Assembly (NCBI GenBank): GCA_964235495.1
Contig: CAXSAX010000003.1
Span: forward strand, 57,995 to 121,994
Length of the DNA: 64,000 bases
Origin: LMUY01 sp964235495
Lineage (GTDB): Bacteria > Pseudomonadota > Alphaproteobacteria > Acetobacterales > Acetobacteraceae
Direction of reading: 5' to 3'
The first letter of the stretch is position 1. The number at the start of each line of letters is the position of its first letter. The notes below the pieces were generated by a model. It searched no databases. It was not told where the DNA came from and saw nothing but the letters and a program-made list of their open reading frames with translations. Both the position numbers and the translations under genes were made by a program. Below, piece after piece: positions 37,141 through 47,366 of this stretch.

Positions 37141-37159
37141 ATCTTGACGGTGACAAGAT
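37141..37159. promoter_or_regulatory. Candidate TetR operator (19-bp inverted repeat)
   Basis: ATCTTG at 37141-37146 and CAAGAT at 37154-37159 form perfect 6-bp arms around 7 bases. A further ATCTTG lies at 37187-37192. The site is centred in the 98-bp region between the divergent membrane-protein and TetR genes, where an autoregulatory operator would be expected. Confidence 0.5.
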
Positions 37160-37223
37160 CATGCGCGGCGAACCTCGTCAACGGAAATCTTGCCAACGTC
37201 AAAATGCCGAGGATAAGGAAGGC

Positions 37224-37856
37224 ATGGGCCACGACTCGCATCATGCCGCGCAGCCCTACCACCACGGCTCGCTGCGCACGGCGCTGCTGGACGCCGCCGA
37301 AACCATCTTGGAACGCGACGGCTTCCAGGCGCTGACCCTGCGGGCCGCGGCCCGCGCCGCCGGCGTCTCCCATGCTGCCCCTGCGCACCATTTCGGTGAT
37401 CTGATCGGGCTGCTCAGCGAACTTGCCTCCATCGGATACGTGCGGTTCCGCGCTACCCTGCTCGCGGAGATGGCAGACGCAGGCGCCGCGCCAAAAGGCA
37501 GGCTGCATGCGATGGGCCGCGGCTATGTCCGATTTGCCCGCGACCATCCCAACCTGTTCCTGCTCATGTTCCGCAGCGAACGTCTCGACACGCAGCGTCC
37601 GGCGCTGTCTGAGGCCATGAATGCGGCCTACGGCGCGCTTGCCGAGGCTGCGGGCGCTTCGGCTGATGCGTCTTCGGCGCCGCGCGCGGCCGCGCAAACC
37701 GGCGCGGCGTCCAGCCGGCTTGCAGACATCGCGGCGGCTTGGGCCATTGCGCACGGCCTTGCGCTGCTGCTGATCGACGGACGCCTGAGCATGTTCACGG
37801 ACAAGGCAGGCACGGAGGCGTTCATCAGCGCCGCGCTCTCGCGCTTGATGCTATGA
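37224..37856 (+). CDS. TetR/AcrR-family transcriptional regulator
   Basis: A 210-residue regulator. The N-terminal helix-turn-helix is clear: YHHGSLRTALLDAAETILERD, then LTLRAAARAAGVSHAAPAHHFG. The C-terminal ligand domain looks like the WHG type (MGRGYVRFARDHPNLFLLMF). The ligand is unknown. ATG 37224 is preceded by AAGGAAGG, while the frame upstream to 37161 lacks such a site. It probably represses itself and the divergent membrane protein via the ATCTTG palindrome. The thioesterase gene 42 bases downstream may be in the same operon. Confidence 0.87.
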   Translation: MGHDSHHAAQPYHHGSLRTALLDAAETILERDGFQALTLRAAARAAGVSHAAPAHHFGDLIGLLSELASIGYVRFRATLLAEMADAGAAPKGRLHAMGRGYVRFARDHPNLFLLMFRSERLDTQRPALSEAMNAAYGALAEAAGASADASSAPRAAAQTGAASSRLADIAAAWAIAHGLALLLIDGRLSMFTDKAGTEAFISAALSRLML

Positions 37857-37898
37857 GGGCTGACATGGAATGGCTCAGCAAATGCGGAGGACAAGCAA

Positions 37899-38336
37899 TT
37901 GACGGCGACGATCATACCGGAAGGCTGGGTGGTGCTGCCGACGCAAGCGTTCGGCACGCACGTCGGCCCGTTCTACCGCCCCGCGGCGGACGGCATGCTG
38001 CTGTGCGGCTTCGTCGCCGATGAGCGTCATGGCAATATGCGCGGGGTAGCGCATGGCGGGATGCTGGCCACCGCGTTCGACGTGGCGCTCGGTCATGCCA
38101 GCTGGGCGGCAGCGGACGGACGCCCCAGCGCCACGGTGCAGCTCGGCGTGCAGTATATCGGCGCATTGCAGTTGGGCGAGTTCGCCACCATCCAAGCCGA
38201 GATCACGCGCACCACGCGCAGCCTCGTCTTCATCCGCGGCGTCATGGCAACGGGCGGGCGCACCGTGGCGACGGCGGAGGGCATCTGGAAAATCCTCGCC
38301 TGGCGCGGCGAGCCGTTCGTGCCGCCGGGCGGATAA
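37899..38336 (+). CDS. PaaI-like hotdog-fold thioesterase
   Basis: A 145-residue protein of the acyl-CoA thioesterase superfamily. The pattern NMRGVAHGGMLATAFDVALGHASW is the HGG active-site block of PaaI/4HBT enzymes, followed by TVQLGVQYIGAL and TTRSLVFIRGVMATGGRTVATAEG strands. It should hydrolyse acyl- or aryl-CoA esters; the substrate is unknown. The start appears to be TTG 37899, placed 8 bases after GGAGG. It lies between the TetR gene and a TPR gene that begins 3 bases after its stop. Confidence 0.82.
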   Translation: MTATIIPEGWVVLPTQAFGTHVGPFYRPAADGMLLCGFVADERHGNMRGVAHGGMLATAFDVALGHASWAAADGRPSATVQLGVQYIGALQLGEFATIQAEITRTTRSLVFIRGVMATGGRTVATAEGIWKILAWRGEPFVPPGG

Positions 38337-38339
38337 GCA

Positions 38340-39056
38340 ATGGCCGCAGCGCCGGACGCGCCCGGGCCGCTGTTCCAGCAGTGCTGCCTGCTGCTGCGGC
38401 AGCAGGACCCGGCGGCCAACGCGCTGCTGCCCCGCCTGCAGCAATTCCCTGGCTATGAGCAGGGATGGCTGGACTTAGGCAAAGCCTTGCTGCCGCAGCA
38501 AGCCGCGGGCGCGTTGGTCGCCTTCAGCCGCGCGCACGCCGCCCGCGTGAGCCTGACGGCGGCGCTCGGCCAAGCGGCGGCGCTCTCTTTGCTCGGCCGC
38601 CATGCCGAGGCCGCTGCGGCGTGCGAAGCGGCGCAGGCATTGGCGCCCAAGGATGCGCAGCCGTTCGCACAACTCGGGCGGGTGCGGCGGCAGGCTGGGG
38701 ATTGGCCAGGCGCCCGGGCCGCGTTCGCGCAGGCTGCGGCGCTTGACCCCATGTCCGCGCAAATCTGGTTCAGCTTCGGCGTCGCGTGCCAGGATGTTCG
38801 CGACCATGCCGGGGCGGTCAAGGCCTTCAGTGCGGCGCTCGCCCTCAAGCCGGATTGGCACGAGGCCGCGTTCAACCTTGGCGTGGCGCACCAAGAGGCG
38901 GGCGGGCTGGAGGGGGCGCTCGACGCCTATGCCGCCGCCTTCCGGTTGCTCCCGGCACAATTCGGCCGCATCGCGCAGGCGCTGACGTCACCCCGGGTCG
39001 GGCGGGTCTGGCTGCATCCCGACGCCCTGCGGGCCGAGTTGGCCGGGCGGGCCTGA
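38340..39056 (+). CDS. TPR-repeat protein of unknown function
   Basis: A 238-residue protein largely built of tetratricopeptide units (AQPFAQLGRVRRQAGDWPGA; SAQIWFSFGVACQDVRDHAG; HEAAFNLGVAHQEAGGLEGA). There is no signal peptide or membrane helix, so it is probably a cytoplasmic interaction scaffold. It starts 3 bases after the thioesterase stop, suggesting co-expression. The last 69 bases overlap the convergent unknown gene. The C-terminal segment (PRVGRVWLHPDALRAELAGRA) is not TPR-like. Confidence 0.72.
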   Translation: MAAAPDAPGPLFQQCCLLLRQQDPAANALLPRLQQFPGYEQGWLDLGKALLPQQAAGALVAFSRAHAARVSLTAALGQAAALSLLGRHAEAAAACEAAQALAPKDAQPFAQLGRVRRQAGDWPGARAAFAQAAALDPMSAQIWFSFGVACQDVRDHAGAVKAFSAALALKPDWHEAAFNLGVAHQEAGGLEGALDAYAAAFRLLPAQFGRIAQALTSPRVGRVWLHPDALRAELAGRA

Positions 39057-39743
39057 GCGGGCGGCGCGGTAATCCTTGCGGTACACCCCCGGCATGGCCA
39101 TGAGGCTGGCCGCCAGGGCGTCGTATGCCGCCGGGTCCAGCGCCTCCTGCACCAGTTGCAGCGGCTGGCGGGATACGGGGAAGCACTGGGCGATGGGAGT
39201 GCCGCGGGGCAGCACGCCTTCCCACGCCGGGTCGGTCCAGGTGGCGGGGAACAGCAGGCCCACGTCGTGAAAGCGGTCGCAATCCACCAGGCCGCTGAGC
39301 AGGCGGAACGGCAGGTCGGCGCGGTTGACCGGGTGGGTGGCGAACAGGGACCAGCCCGGCTCCAGCTCAACCGTCCAGAAGCTGTTGAACTTCACGATCA
39401 CCTGGCCCGGCGCGTGGAACGGCGTGCCCGCCACCTGCGCCGGGGCGTGGAAGCTGACCGGGGCGCGGGGATGGTGCCCGGCGGCCGGAGGCGGCACGTC
39501 CCAGTCCCAGGACAGCGTGGCCCCCCGCACCGTCACGTCGCAGGGAAGGGGGATGACGAAACCATGCGCCATGGCGTCCACGAAGGGCGGGCATTGCTTG
39601 ACAGTGCGGACGGCGTCCTCGTGCATGTCGGACGGGGTGGTGCGCGGCATGGCGCGGACCCAGGCGGGCAGCGCGTCCCGCGCCGGAACGGGCGGCGGCA
39701 GGGCGCCGCGCAGCGCCGGGTCGCAGCGGAGAATGACGCGCAC
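38988..39743 (-). CDS. Conserved protein of unknown function, DUF6065-like
   Basis: A protein of about 251 residues with no signal peptide. Notable blocks are CPPFVDAMAHGFVIPLPCDV, VIVKFNSFWTVELEPGWSLF, and VDCDRFHDVGLLFPATW followed by GTPIAQCFPVSR. This order resembles DUF6065-type proteins, which occur sporadically in bacteria and phages without known activity; the assignment is tentative. GTG 39743 follows the glpK stop directly, so it is likely read with the glycerol operon as a trailing gene. The tail (GVGMQPDPPDPG) is low-complexity and overlaps the convergent TPR gene. Confidence 0.55.
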   Translation of the reverse strand: MRVILRCDPALRGALPPPVPARDALPAWVRAMPRTTPSDMHEDAVRTVKQCPPFVDAMAHGFVIPLPCDVTVRGATLSWDWDVPPPAAGHHPRAPVSFHAPAQVAGTPFHAPGQVIVKFNSFWTVELEPGWSLFATHPVNRADLPFRLLSGLVDCDRFHDVGLLFPATWTDPAWEGVLPRGTPIAQCFPVSRQPLQLVQEALDPAAYDALAASLMAMPGVYRKDYRAARSGPPGQLGPQGVGMQPDPPDPG

Positions 39744-39744
39744 C

Positions 39745-41238
39745 TCAGCTGGGCTGGTGCAGCGTCTGCGCCACGGCCTTGCGCCAACCGGCATAGCGCG
39801 CGTCCCGCTCCGGCTCGGCCATCGCAGGGGTGAAGCGGGACGCAGGCGTCCATTGGCCCTGGAACGCGGCCGGCTCCGGGTATAGGCCGGCATCCAGCCC
39901 GGCGAGGTAGGCAGCACCTAAGGCTGTGGTTTCCAGGCTGCCGGGGCGTTCCACCGGCACGCCCGCCATGTCGGCCAGGAACTGCATGGTCCAGTCGCTC
40001 GCGGTCATGCCGCCATCGACGCGCAGCACGGTCTCCCCGGTCCAGCCGGCGTCGTCCAGCATGGCTTGCAGCAGGTCCCGGGTTTGATAGCCGACGGCCT
40101 CCAGCACGGCGCGGGCCAGCTCGTTGCGGGTGGTGCCGCGGGAGATGCCGGTGATGGCGGCGCGGGCGTGGCTGTCCCAGTGCGGCGCGCCGAGGCCGGT
40201 GAAGGCGGGCACCACGTACACGGGCTGCGCCGGGTCGGCCTGCGCGGCCAGGGCGCCGGTTTCCGCCGCGTCCGCCACCAGGCCCAGCCCGTCGCGCAGC
40301 CACTGCACGGCGGCGCCGGCGGAAAAGATGGAGCCTTCCAGGGCGTAGGTGCGGCGGCCGCGGAACTGGCAGGCGATGGTGCTCACCATGCGGTGGGTGG
40401 AGGGCAGCGGCTGCTCCCCCACGTTCAGCAGCACGAAGGCGCCGGTGCCGTAGGTGGCCTTCACCATGCCGCGGCTGAAGCAGGCCTGGCCCACCAGGGC
40501 GGCCTGCTGGTCCCCGGCGATGCCGCGCACCGGCACCGCGGCGCCCAGCAGCCCCGGCTCCGTCGTGCCAAACAGTCCGGCGCTGTCGCGGATGGCGGGC
40601 AGCATGGCGCGCGGTACGTTGAATAGGCGCAACATCGGCTCGCTCCACTCGGCCGTGGCGATGTCGCACAGCAGGGTGCGGGAGGCGTTGGTGGCGTCCG
40701 TGGCGTGCACCCGGCCGCCGGTCAGCCGCCAGAGCAGGAAACTGTCCACCGTGCCGAAGGCGAGCCTGCCGGCTTCGGCCCGGGCGCGGGCGCCGGCCAC
40801 GTTGTCCAGCACCCAGCCGATTTTGGTAGCGGAGAAATACGGGTCGATGCGCAGCCCCGTGATGGCGGCGACTGCTGCGGCGTGGCCGTCCCGCTGCAGG
40901 GCCTCGCAGGCGGGGGCGGTGCGGCGGTCTTGCCAAACGATGGCGTTGTGGATCGGCTGGCCGGTCTGGCGGTCCCAGACAAGGGTGGTCTCGCGCTGGT
41001 TGGCGATGCCGATGGCCGCCAAGGCGCACGCCTCCAGGCCGGCGCGCTGCAAGGCCTCGCGGGCGGTGGCGAGCGCGGTGGACCACAGCGCCTCCGGGTC
41101 GTGCTCCACCCAGCCGGAGCGGGGATAGAGCTGCGGGAACTCCTGCTGCGCCGCGGCGAGCGGTGCCCGGTCCGGGCCATACACGATGGCCCGGGTGGAG
41201 GTGGTGCCCTGGTCGATGACGAGGATGAGAGCGGTCAT
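39745..41238 (-). CDS. glpK: Glycerol kinase
   Basis: A 497-residue FGGY-family kinase that phosphorylates glycerol to glycerol-3-phosphate in the cytoplasm. The start ILVIDQGTTSTRAIVYG is the nucleotide-binding phosphate-1 block. ATGIANQRETTLVWDRQTG appears in the form AIGIANQRETTLVWDRQTGQ, and GIAGDQQAALVGQACF plus DGGMTASDWTMQFLAD complete the family signatures. Length matches known GlpK. It lies at the end of the glp operon, separated from glpV by 76 bases that carry a REP-like hairpin. Confidence 0.97.
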   Translation of the reverse strand: MTALILVIDQGTTSTRAIVYGPDRAPLAAAQQEFPQLYPRSGWVEHDPEALWSTALATAREALQRAGLEACALAAIGIANQRETTLVWDRQTGQPIHNAIVWQDRRTAPACEALQRDGHAAAVAAITGLRIDPYFSATKIGWVLDNVAGARARAEAGRLAFGTVDSFLLWRLTGGRVHATDATNASRTLLCDIATAEWSEPMLRLFNVPRAMLPAIRDSAGLFGTTEPGLLGAAVPVRGIAGDQQAALVGQACFSRGMVKATYGTGAFVLLNVGEQPLPSTHRMVSTIACQFRGRRTYALEGSIFSAGAAVQWLRDGLGLVADAAETGALAAQADPAQPVYVVPAFTGLGAPHWDSHARAAITGISRGTTRNELARAVLEAVGYQTRDLLQAMLDDAGWTGETVLRVDGGMTASDWTMQFLADMAGVPVERPGSLETTALGAAYLAGLDAGLYPEPAAFQGQWTPASRFTPAMAEPERDARYAGWRKAVAQTLHQPS

Positions 41239-41261
41239 GTCGGGTGCGGTGCGCTGGCCCC

Positions 41262-41296
41262 CTCACCCCGGCCCTCTCCCGCAAGGGGAGAGGGGG
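41262..41296. repeat. REP-like hairpin element between glpV and glpK
   Basis: CCTCACCCCGGCCCTCTCCC followed by GCAAGGGGAGAGGGG. CCCTCTCCC (41272-41280) and GGGAGAGGG (41286-41294) pair perfectly around 5 bases. A related, degenerate copy lies at 28394-28430. As RNA it may stabilise or attenuate the glpV-glpK transcript. Confidence 0.75.
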
Positions 41297-41314
41297 AGGC
41301 AAGGGTGCGGCGGG

Positions 41315-43081
<1,767 letters not shown>

Positions 43082-43103
43082 GGCGTTCTCTCCCTATTTT
43101 TGT

Positions 43104-43376
43104 TTAGGCGAACCGGAACATCGCCGCCGCGAAGGCCAGTGCCGCCGCGAGCGGATACCACAGCCCATCGCCGCCCAGCCGCATCCACAGGATGAACAGG
43201 AAGGCGGTGCCGAGCAGCGAGACGAAGAAGCGGTCGCCCCGCGTGGTGGGATACCCGAGGATGCCGCGCCGCGGCGTCTCCGGGCGGTAGATGGCGAGCA
43301 GCGTCAGGCTCACCAGGGCGCAGGAGATGGCGGCGAAGAAGCCGGCCGTCTGCCAGGTCCAGGCCATCCAGGCCAT
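43104..43376 (-). CDS. glpU: Small membrane protein of glycerol importer (DUF2160)
   Basis: A 90-residue protein with three hydrophobic helices (MAWMAWTWQTAGFFAAISCA, RFFVSLLGTAFLFILWMRLG, LWYPLAAALAFAAAMFRFA). It matches the GlpU/DUF2160 family, always beside the GlpSTPQ importer; its exact role is unknown. ATG 43376 is preceded by AGGAC; the frame opens further upstream but through the hairpin array. It is the only glp gene preceded by a long gap (147 bases). Confidence 0.88.
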   Translation of the reverse strand: MAWMAWTWQTAGFFAAISCALVSLTLLAIYRPETPRRGILGYPTTRGDRFFVSLLGTAFLFILWMRLGGDGLWYPLAAALAFAAAMFRFA

Positions 43377-43399
43377 CAGCGCGTCCTGCTGAGAAGAAG

Positions 43400-43506
43400 T
43401 CGGGGCTTCGCCCCGAACCCCACCAGAGGACAGTCGTCCTCTGGACACCTGGATAAAGGGGTCAAGGGGACCACCGTCCCCTTGCGGGTGCAGGGCAGAG
43501 CCCTGC
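43400..43506. repeat. Array of four consecutive perfect hairpins inside the glp operon
   Basis: Four palindromes follow each other: 43400-43416 (TCGGGGC/GCCCCGA, loop TTC), 43423-43444 (CCAGAGGAC/GTCCTCTGG, loop AGTC), 43463-43484 (CAAGGGGAC/GTCCCCTTG, loop CACC) and 43490-43506 (GCAGGGC/GCCCTGC, loop AGA). Arms are 7-9 bp with no mismatch. They fill the glpQ-glpU gap. Similar GC-rich hairpin strings occur as intergenic repeats in Acetobacteraceae; that link is from memory. Confidence 0.9.
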
Positions 43507-43523
43507 GGGGCTTCAGCAATCCC

Positions 43524-44314
<791 letters not shown>

Positions 44315-44318
<4 letters not shown>

Positions 44319-45205
44319 GCCCCCTTCCTCGCGTCCAGCTGCGTCATGGTGGTAAAGAACACGTAGCACAGCGTGAGCGTGATCAGGTTGTAGGTCAGCG
44401 ACATCGCTGCCGCGTTGCCAAGGTCCACCTGGCCGAGCGCGATCTTCACCAGGTCCAGCGAGAGAAAGCTGGTGGCCTCGCCGGGTCCGCCGCCGGTGAC
44501 CACGGAGGGCTCGGTGTAGATCATGAAGCTTTCCATGAAGCGCAGCAGCACGGCGATGATCAGCACCCGGCGCAGCTTGGGCAGTTCGATGTTCATGAAC
44601 ACTGACCAACGGCGCGCGCCGTCGATGCGGGCGGCCTGGTAGAACGCGTCAGGAATCGCCTTCAGCCCCGCGTAGCACAGCAGCGCCACCATGGAGGTCC
44701 AGTGCCACACGTCCATCACCACGATGGTGGCCCAGGCAGAGAACGGGTCCTGCGTGTCGTTGTAGTGGATGCCGAGGCCGTTCACCGCCGCCCCCAGCAG
44801 GCCGATGTCTTGGCGGGCGAACACCTGCCAGATCAGGCCCACCACGTTCCAGGGGATCAGCATCGGCAGCGCGATCAGCACCAACGTCAGGCCCACGGTC
44901 CAGCCGCGGCGGGGAATGCTGAGCGACACCAGGATGCCGAGCGGCACCTCGATCGCCAGCACGACGGCGGAGAAGGCCAGGTTGCGCACCAGCGCGCGGG
45001 CGAAGCGCCCGCCGATGTCGGTGGTGGGGTCGAACAGGTTGTGGAACCACTCGGCGCCGTTCCAGAAGAACGCGTTCTGGCCCATGGAGTCCTGCACCGA
45101 GTAGTTCACCACCGTCATCATCGGGATAATGGAGGAGAACATCACGAAGCACAGCACGGGAATGACGAATAGCCAGGCGCGCTGGTTGACCGGCTTGTCG
45201 TTCAT
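44315..45205 (-). CDS. glpP: Glycerol ABC transporter permease GlpP
   Basis: A 296-residue MalF-type permease with about six helices (AWLFVIPVLCFVMFSSIIPM; LAFSAVVLAIEVPLGILVSL; VGLTLVLIALPMLIPWNVVG). The EAA-type coupling loop is GLKAIPDAFYQAARIDGAR. The protein ends TLCYVFFTTMTQLDARKGA. It pairs with GlpQ to form the importer channel for glycerol. ATG 45205 overlaps the glpT stop as ATGA, indicating translational coupling. An in-frame extension upstream runs antisense-like through glpT and was rejected. Confidence 0.94.
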
Positions 45206-46281
45206 GCCGCCTGCCCCATGGCCTGCCCTGGCACCCGGCGGTCGTTGGCGAACACGTGGCAATGCGCCGGGTCCAGCCGCATGCAAGCCTCGCTGCCCGC
45301 GATGCTGACACCGGGCGGCAGGGTGGCGGTGATTGGGTGGCCTTCGAAGGTCGCCCGCGCCAGCCGGCGGCGGCCGAGGTCCTCCACGCGCTGCACCTGC
45401 ACCGGCAGGCCGCCCGCGGCGATGGTTGCGAACTCCGGGCGGATGCCGAGCTGCACGCCTCCCATCGCGTCGTAGGCGGCGGCGAGCTCCACTTGGTGGC
45501 CGCCGAGCGAGGCGGTGCGGCCGCTCACGTCCGCCGGCAGCAGGTTCATGCCGGGGGAGCCGATGAAGTAGCCGACGAAGGTGTGCTCCGGCGTATCGAA
45601 CAGCTCCGCGGGCGTGCCGATCTGCAAGACGCGGCCCTCGTTCATCACCATTACGCGGTCGGCGAAGGTCAGTGCCTCCGTCTGGTCGTGGGTGACGTAG
45701 ATCATCAGCAGGTCGAGCGCCTGGTGCACCGCCTTGAGCTTGGAGCGCAGCTCCCACTTCAGCGCCGGGTCAATGACGGTGAGCGGCTCGTCGAACAGCA
45801 CGGCGGCCACGTCGGCGCGCACCAGGCCGCGGCCGAGGGAAATCTTCTGCTTGGCGTCCGCCGAGAGGCCGCGGGCGCGGCGGCGCAGGTCGGGCGTGAG
45901 ACCCAGCATGGCCGCCACTTCCGCCACCCGCGCATCCGCCTGGCGGCGTGGCACGCCGCGGTTGCGCAAGGGAAAGGCGAGGTTCTCGGCCACCGTCATG
46001 GTGTCGTAGATCACGGGGAACTGGAACACCTGGGCGATGTTGCGCCGCTCCGTCGGCAGCCGGGTCACGTCGGCGCCGTCGAACAGCAGGCGGCCGTGCG
46101 AGGGGATGACCAAGCCGGAGATGATGTTCAGCAGCGTCGTCTTGCCGCAGCCGGACGGGCCGAGCAGGGCGTAGGCGCGACCTTGCTGCCAGACATGGGT
46201 CATCGGCTTGAGCGCGTAGTCGGCCTCGCTGCGGGGGGCGGCGTAGGCGTGGCCAATGCCGTCGAGCGTGATGGTGGCCAT
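45202..46281 (-). CDS. glpT: Glycerol ABC transporter ATP-binding protein GlpT
   Basis: A 359-residue MalK-type ATPase. Walker A is LLGPSGCGKTTLLN, the signature region ARGLSADAKQKISLGRGL is a divergent form of LSGGQ, Walker B is AAVLFDEPLTVID and the switch His is in YVTHDQTEA. A C-terminal OB/TOBE regulatory domain covers about 240-359 (GIRPEFATIAAGG). Together with GlpS it drives glycerol uptake. The loss of the canonical LSGGQ residues is typical of this subunit pair. The ATG overlaps the glpS stop by one base (TGATG). Confidence 0.93.
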   Translation of the reverse strand: MATITLDGIGHAYAAPRSEADYALKPMTHVWQQGRAYALLGPSGCGKTTLLNIISGLVIPSHGRLLFDGADVTRLPTERRNIAQVFQFPVIYDTMTVAENLAFPLRNRGVPRRQADARVAEVAAMLGLTPDLRRRARGLSADAKQKISLGRGLVRADVAAVLFDEPLTVIDPALKWELRSKLKAVHQALDLLMIYVTHDQTEALTFADRVMVMNEGRVLQIGTPAELFDTPEHTFVGYFIGSPGMNLLPADVSGRTASLGGHQVELAAAYDAMGGVQLGIRPEFATIAAGGLPVQVQRVEDLGRRRLARATFEGHPITATLPPGVSIAGSEACMRLDPAHCHVFANDRRVPGQAMGQAA

Positions 46282-47366
46282 CAGGACGCCTCGGCCATCT
46301 GCCGCGGGATCACCCGCGCGCCCGTGGCGGCGAACACGAAGCTGCGGCCGGTGTCCACGTGCACTTGGACCGCTTGGCCGATCGGCAGGTCGTGCACGCC
46401 GGGCACGAGGCAGACCAGCGTGCCGTGCGGCGTGCGGACGTGGACGAAGCTCTCGGAGCCGTTGATCTCGGTCACTTCGACCGATCCCGGCAAGCTGAGG
46501 GCGCTCGGCGGGGCGGCGCCGATCGCAATATCCTCGGCGCGGCACCCGAGGCGGTAGAGGCCGTCCGCCAGGCCGCGCAGCGGCGGCGGGCAAGGGCCGG
46601 CCTCCGTTCCCAGCAGCAGGCGTGCGCCGCGAATCTCGAACGCCAGCTCGTTCAGCGGCGGGTCGGAGCACACGCGGGCGGCGGCGACGGTTTCTGGCTG
46701 GCGGTACACCTGCGCGGCCGGGCCGGTCTGCACCACGTGGCCTTCGCTGAGCGCGATCGTGACACCGCCCAGCAGCAGCGCCTCGGTCGGCTCCGTGGTG
46801 GCATAGACCAGGATGGCGCCGCTCTCGGCGAACAGGCGGGGCAGTTCCTCGCGCAGTTCCTCGCGCAGCTTGTAGTCGAGGTTGCCGAGCGGCTCGTCCA
46901 GCAGCACCAATTCGGCCTGCTTGACCAGGGCGCGGGCGATAGCGGTGCGCTGCTGCTGCCCGCCGGAGAGCTGCGCCGGCATGCGCTGCAGCATCGACTC
47001 CAGCCGCAGCAGCCGCGCCGCGTGCTGCACCCGGCGTTCGATCTCGGCCCGCTTCACCCCGGCCACGCGCAGCGGCGAGGCGATGTTCTCGTACACGCTC
47101 AGCGTCGGGTAGTTGACGAATTGCTGGTACACCATCGCCACCGACCGGCGGCGCACTGCAACACCCGTCACGTCCCGGCCGTCCAGCAAGATGCGGCCGG
47201 CGGTGGGCTTCTCCAAGCCGGCCATGAGCCGCATCAGCGTCGTCTTGCCGGCCAGCGTCGGCCCCAGCAGCACGTGCAGCCCGCCGCGCTGCAGCACCAG
47301 AGACACGTCGCGCAGCAGCCAATCCGCGCCGGATTGCAGCCCCACCCCTTGCAGCGCCAGGCTCAA
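46281..47366 (-). CDS. glpS: Glycerol ABC transporter ATP-binding protein GlpS
   Basis: A 361-residue MalK-type ATPase and the partner of GlpT. Walker A is LLGPTLAGKTTLMRL, the signature is QLSGGQQQRTAIARAL, Walker B LVLLDEPLGNLD; the switch region reads VYATTEPTEALL, where Thr stands at the usual His position. The C-terminal TOBE part covers about 240-361. The reading frame starts at TTG 47366, overlapping the glpD stop (TTGA), with no better ATG nearby. The switch-His change, paired with GlpT's degenerate signature, suggests one active and one degenerate ATP site. Confidence 0.92.
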   Translation of the reverse strand: MSLALQGVGLQSGADWLLRDVSLVLQRGGLHVLLGPTLAGKTTLMRLMAGLEKPTAGRILLDGRDVTGVAVRRRSVAMVYQQFVNYPTLSVYENIASPLRVAGVKRAEIERRVQHAARLLRLESMLQRMPAQLSGGQQQRTAIARALVKQAELVLLDEPLGNLDYKLREELREELPRLFAESGAILVYATTEPTEALLLGGVTIALSEGHVVQTGPAAQVYRQPETVAAARVCSDPPLNELAFEIRGARLLLGTEAGPCPPPLRGLADGLYRLGCRAEDIAIGAAPPSALSLPGSVEVTEINGSESFVHVRTPHGTLVCLVPGVHDLPIGQAVQVHVDTGRSFVFAATGARVIPRQMAEAS

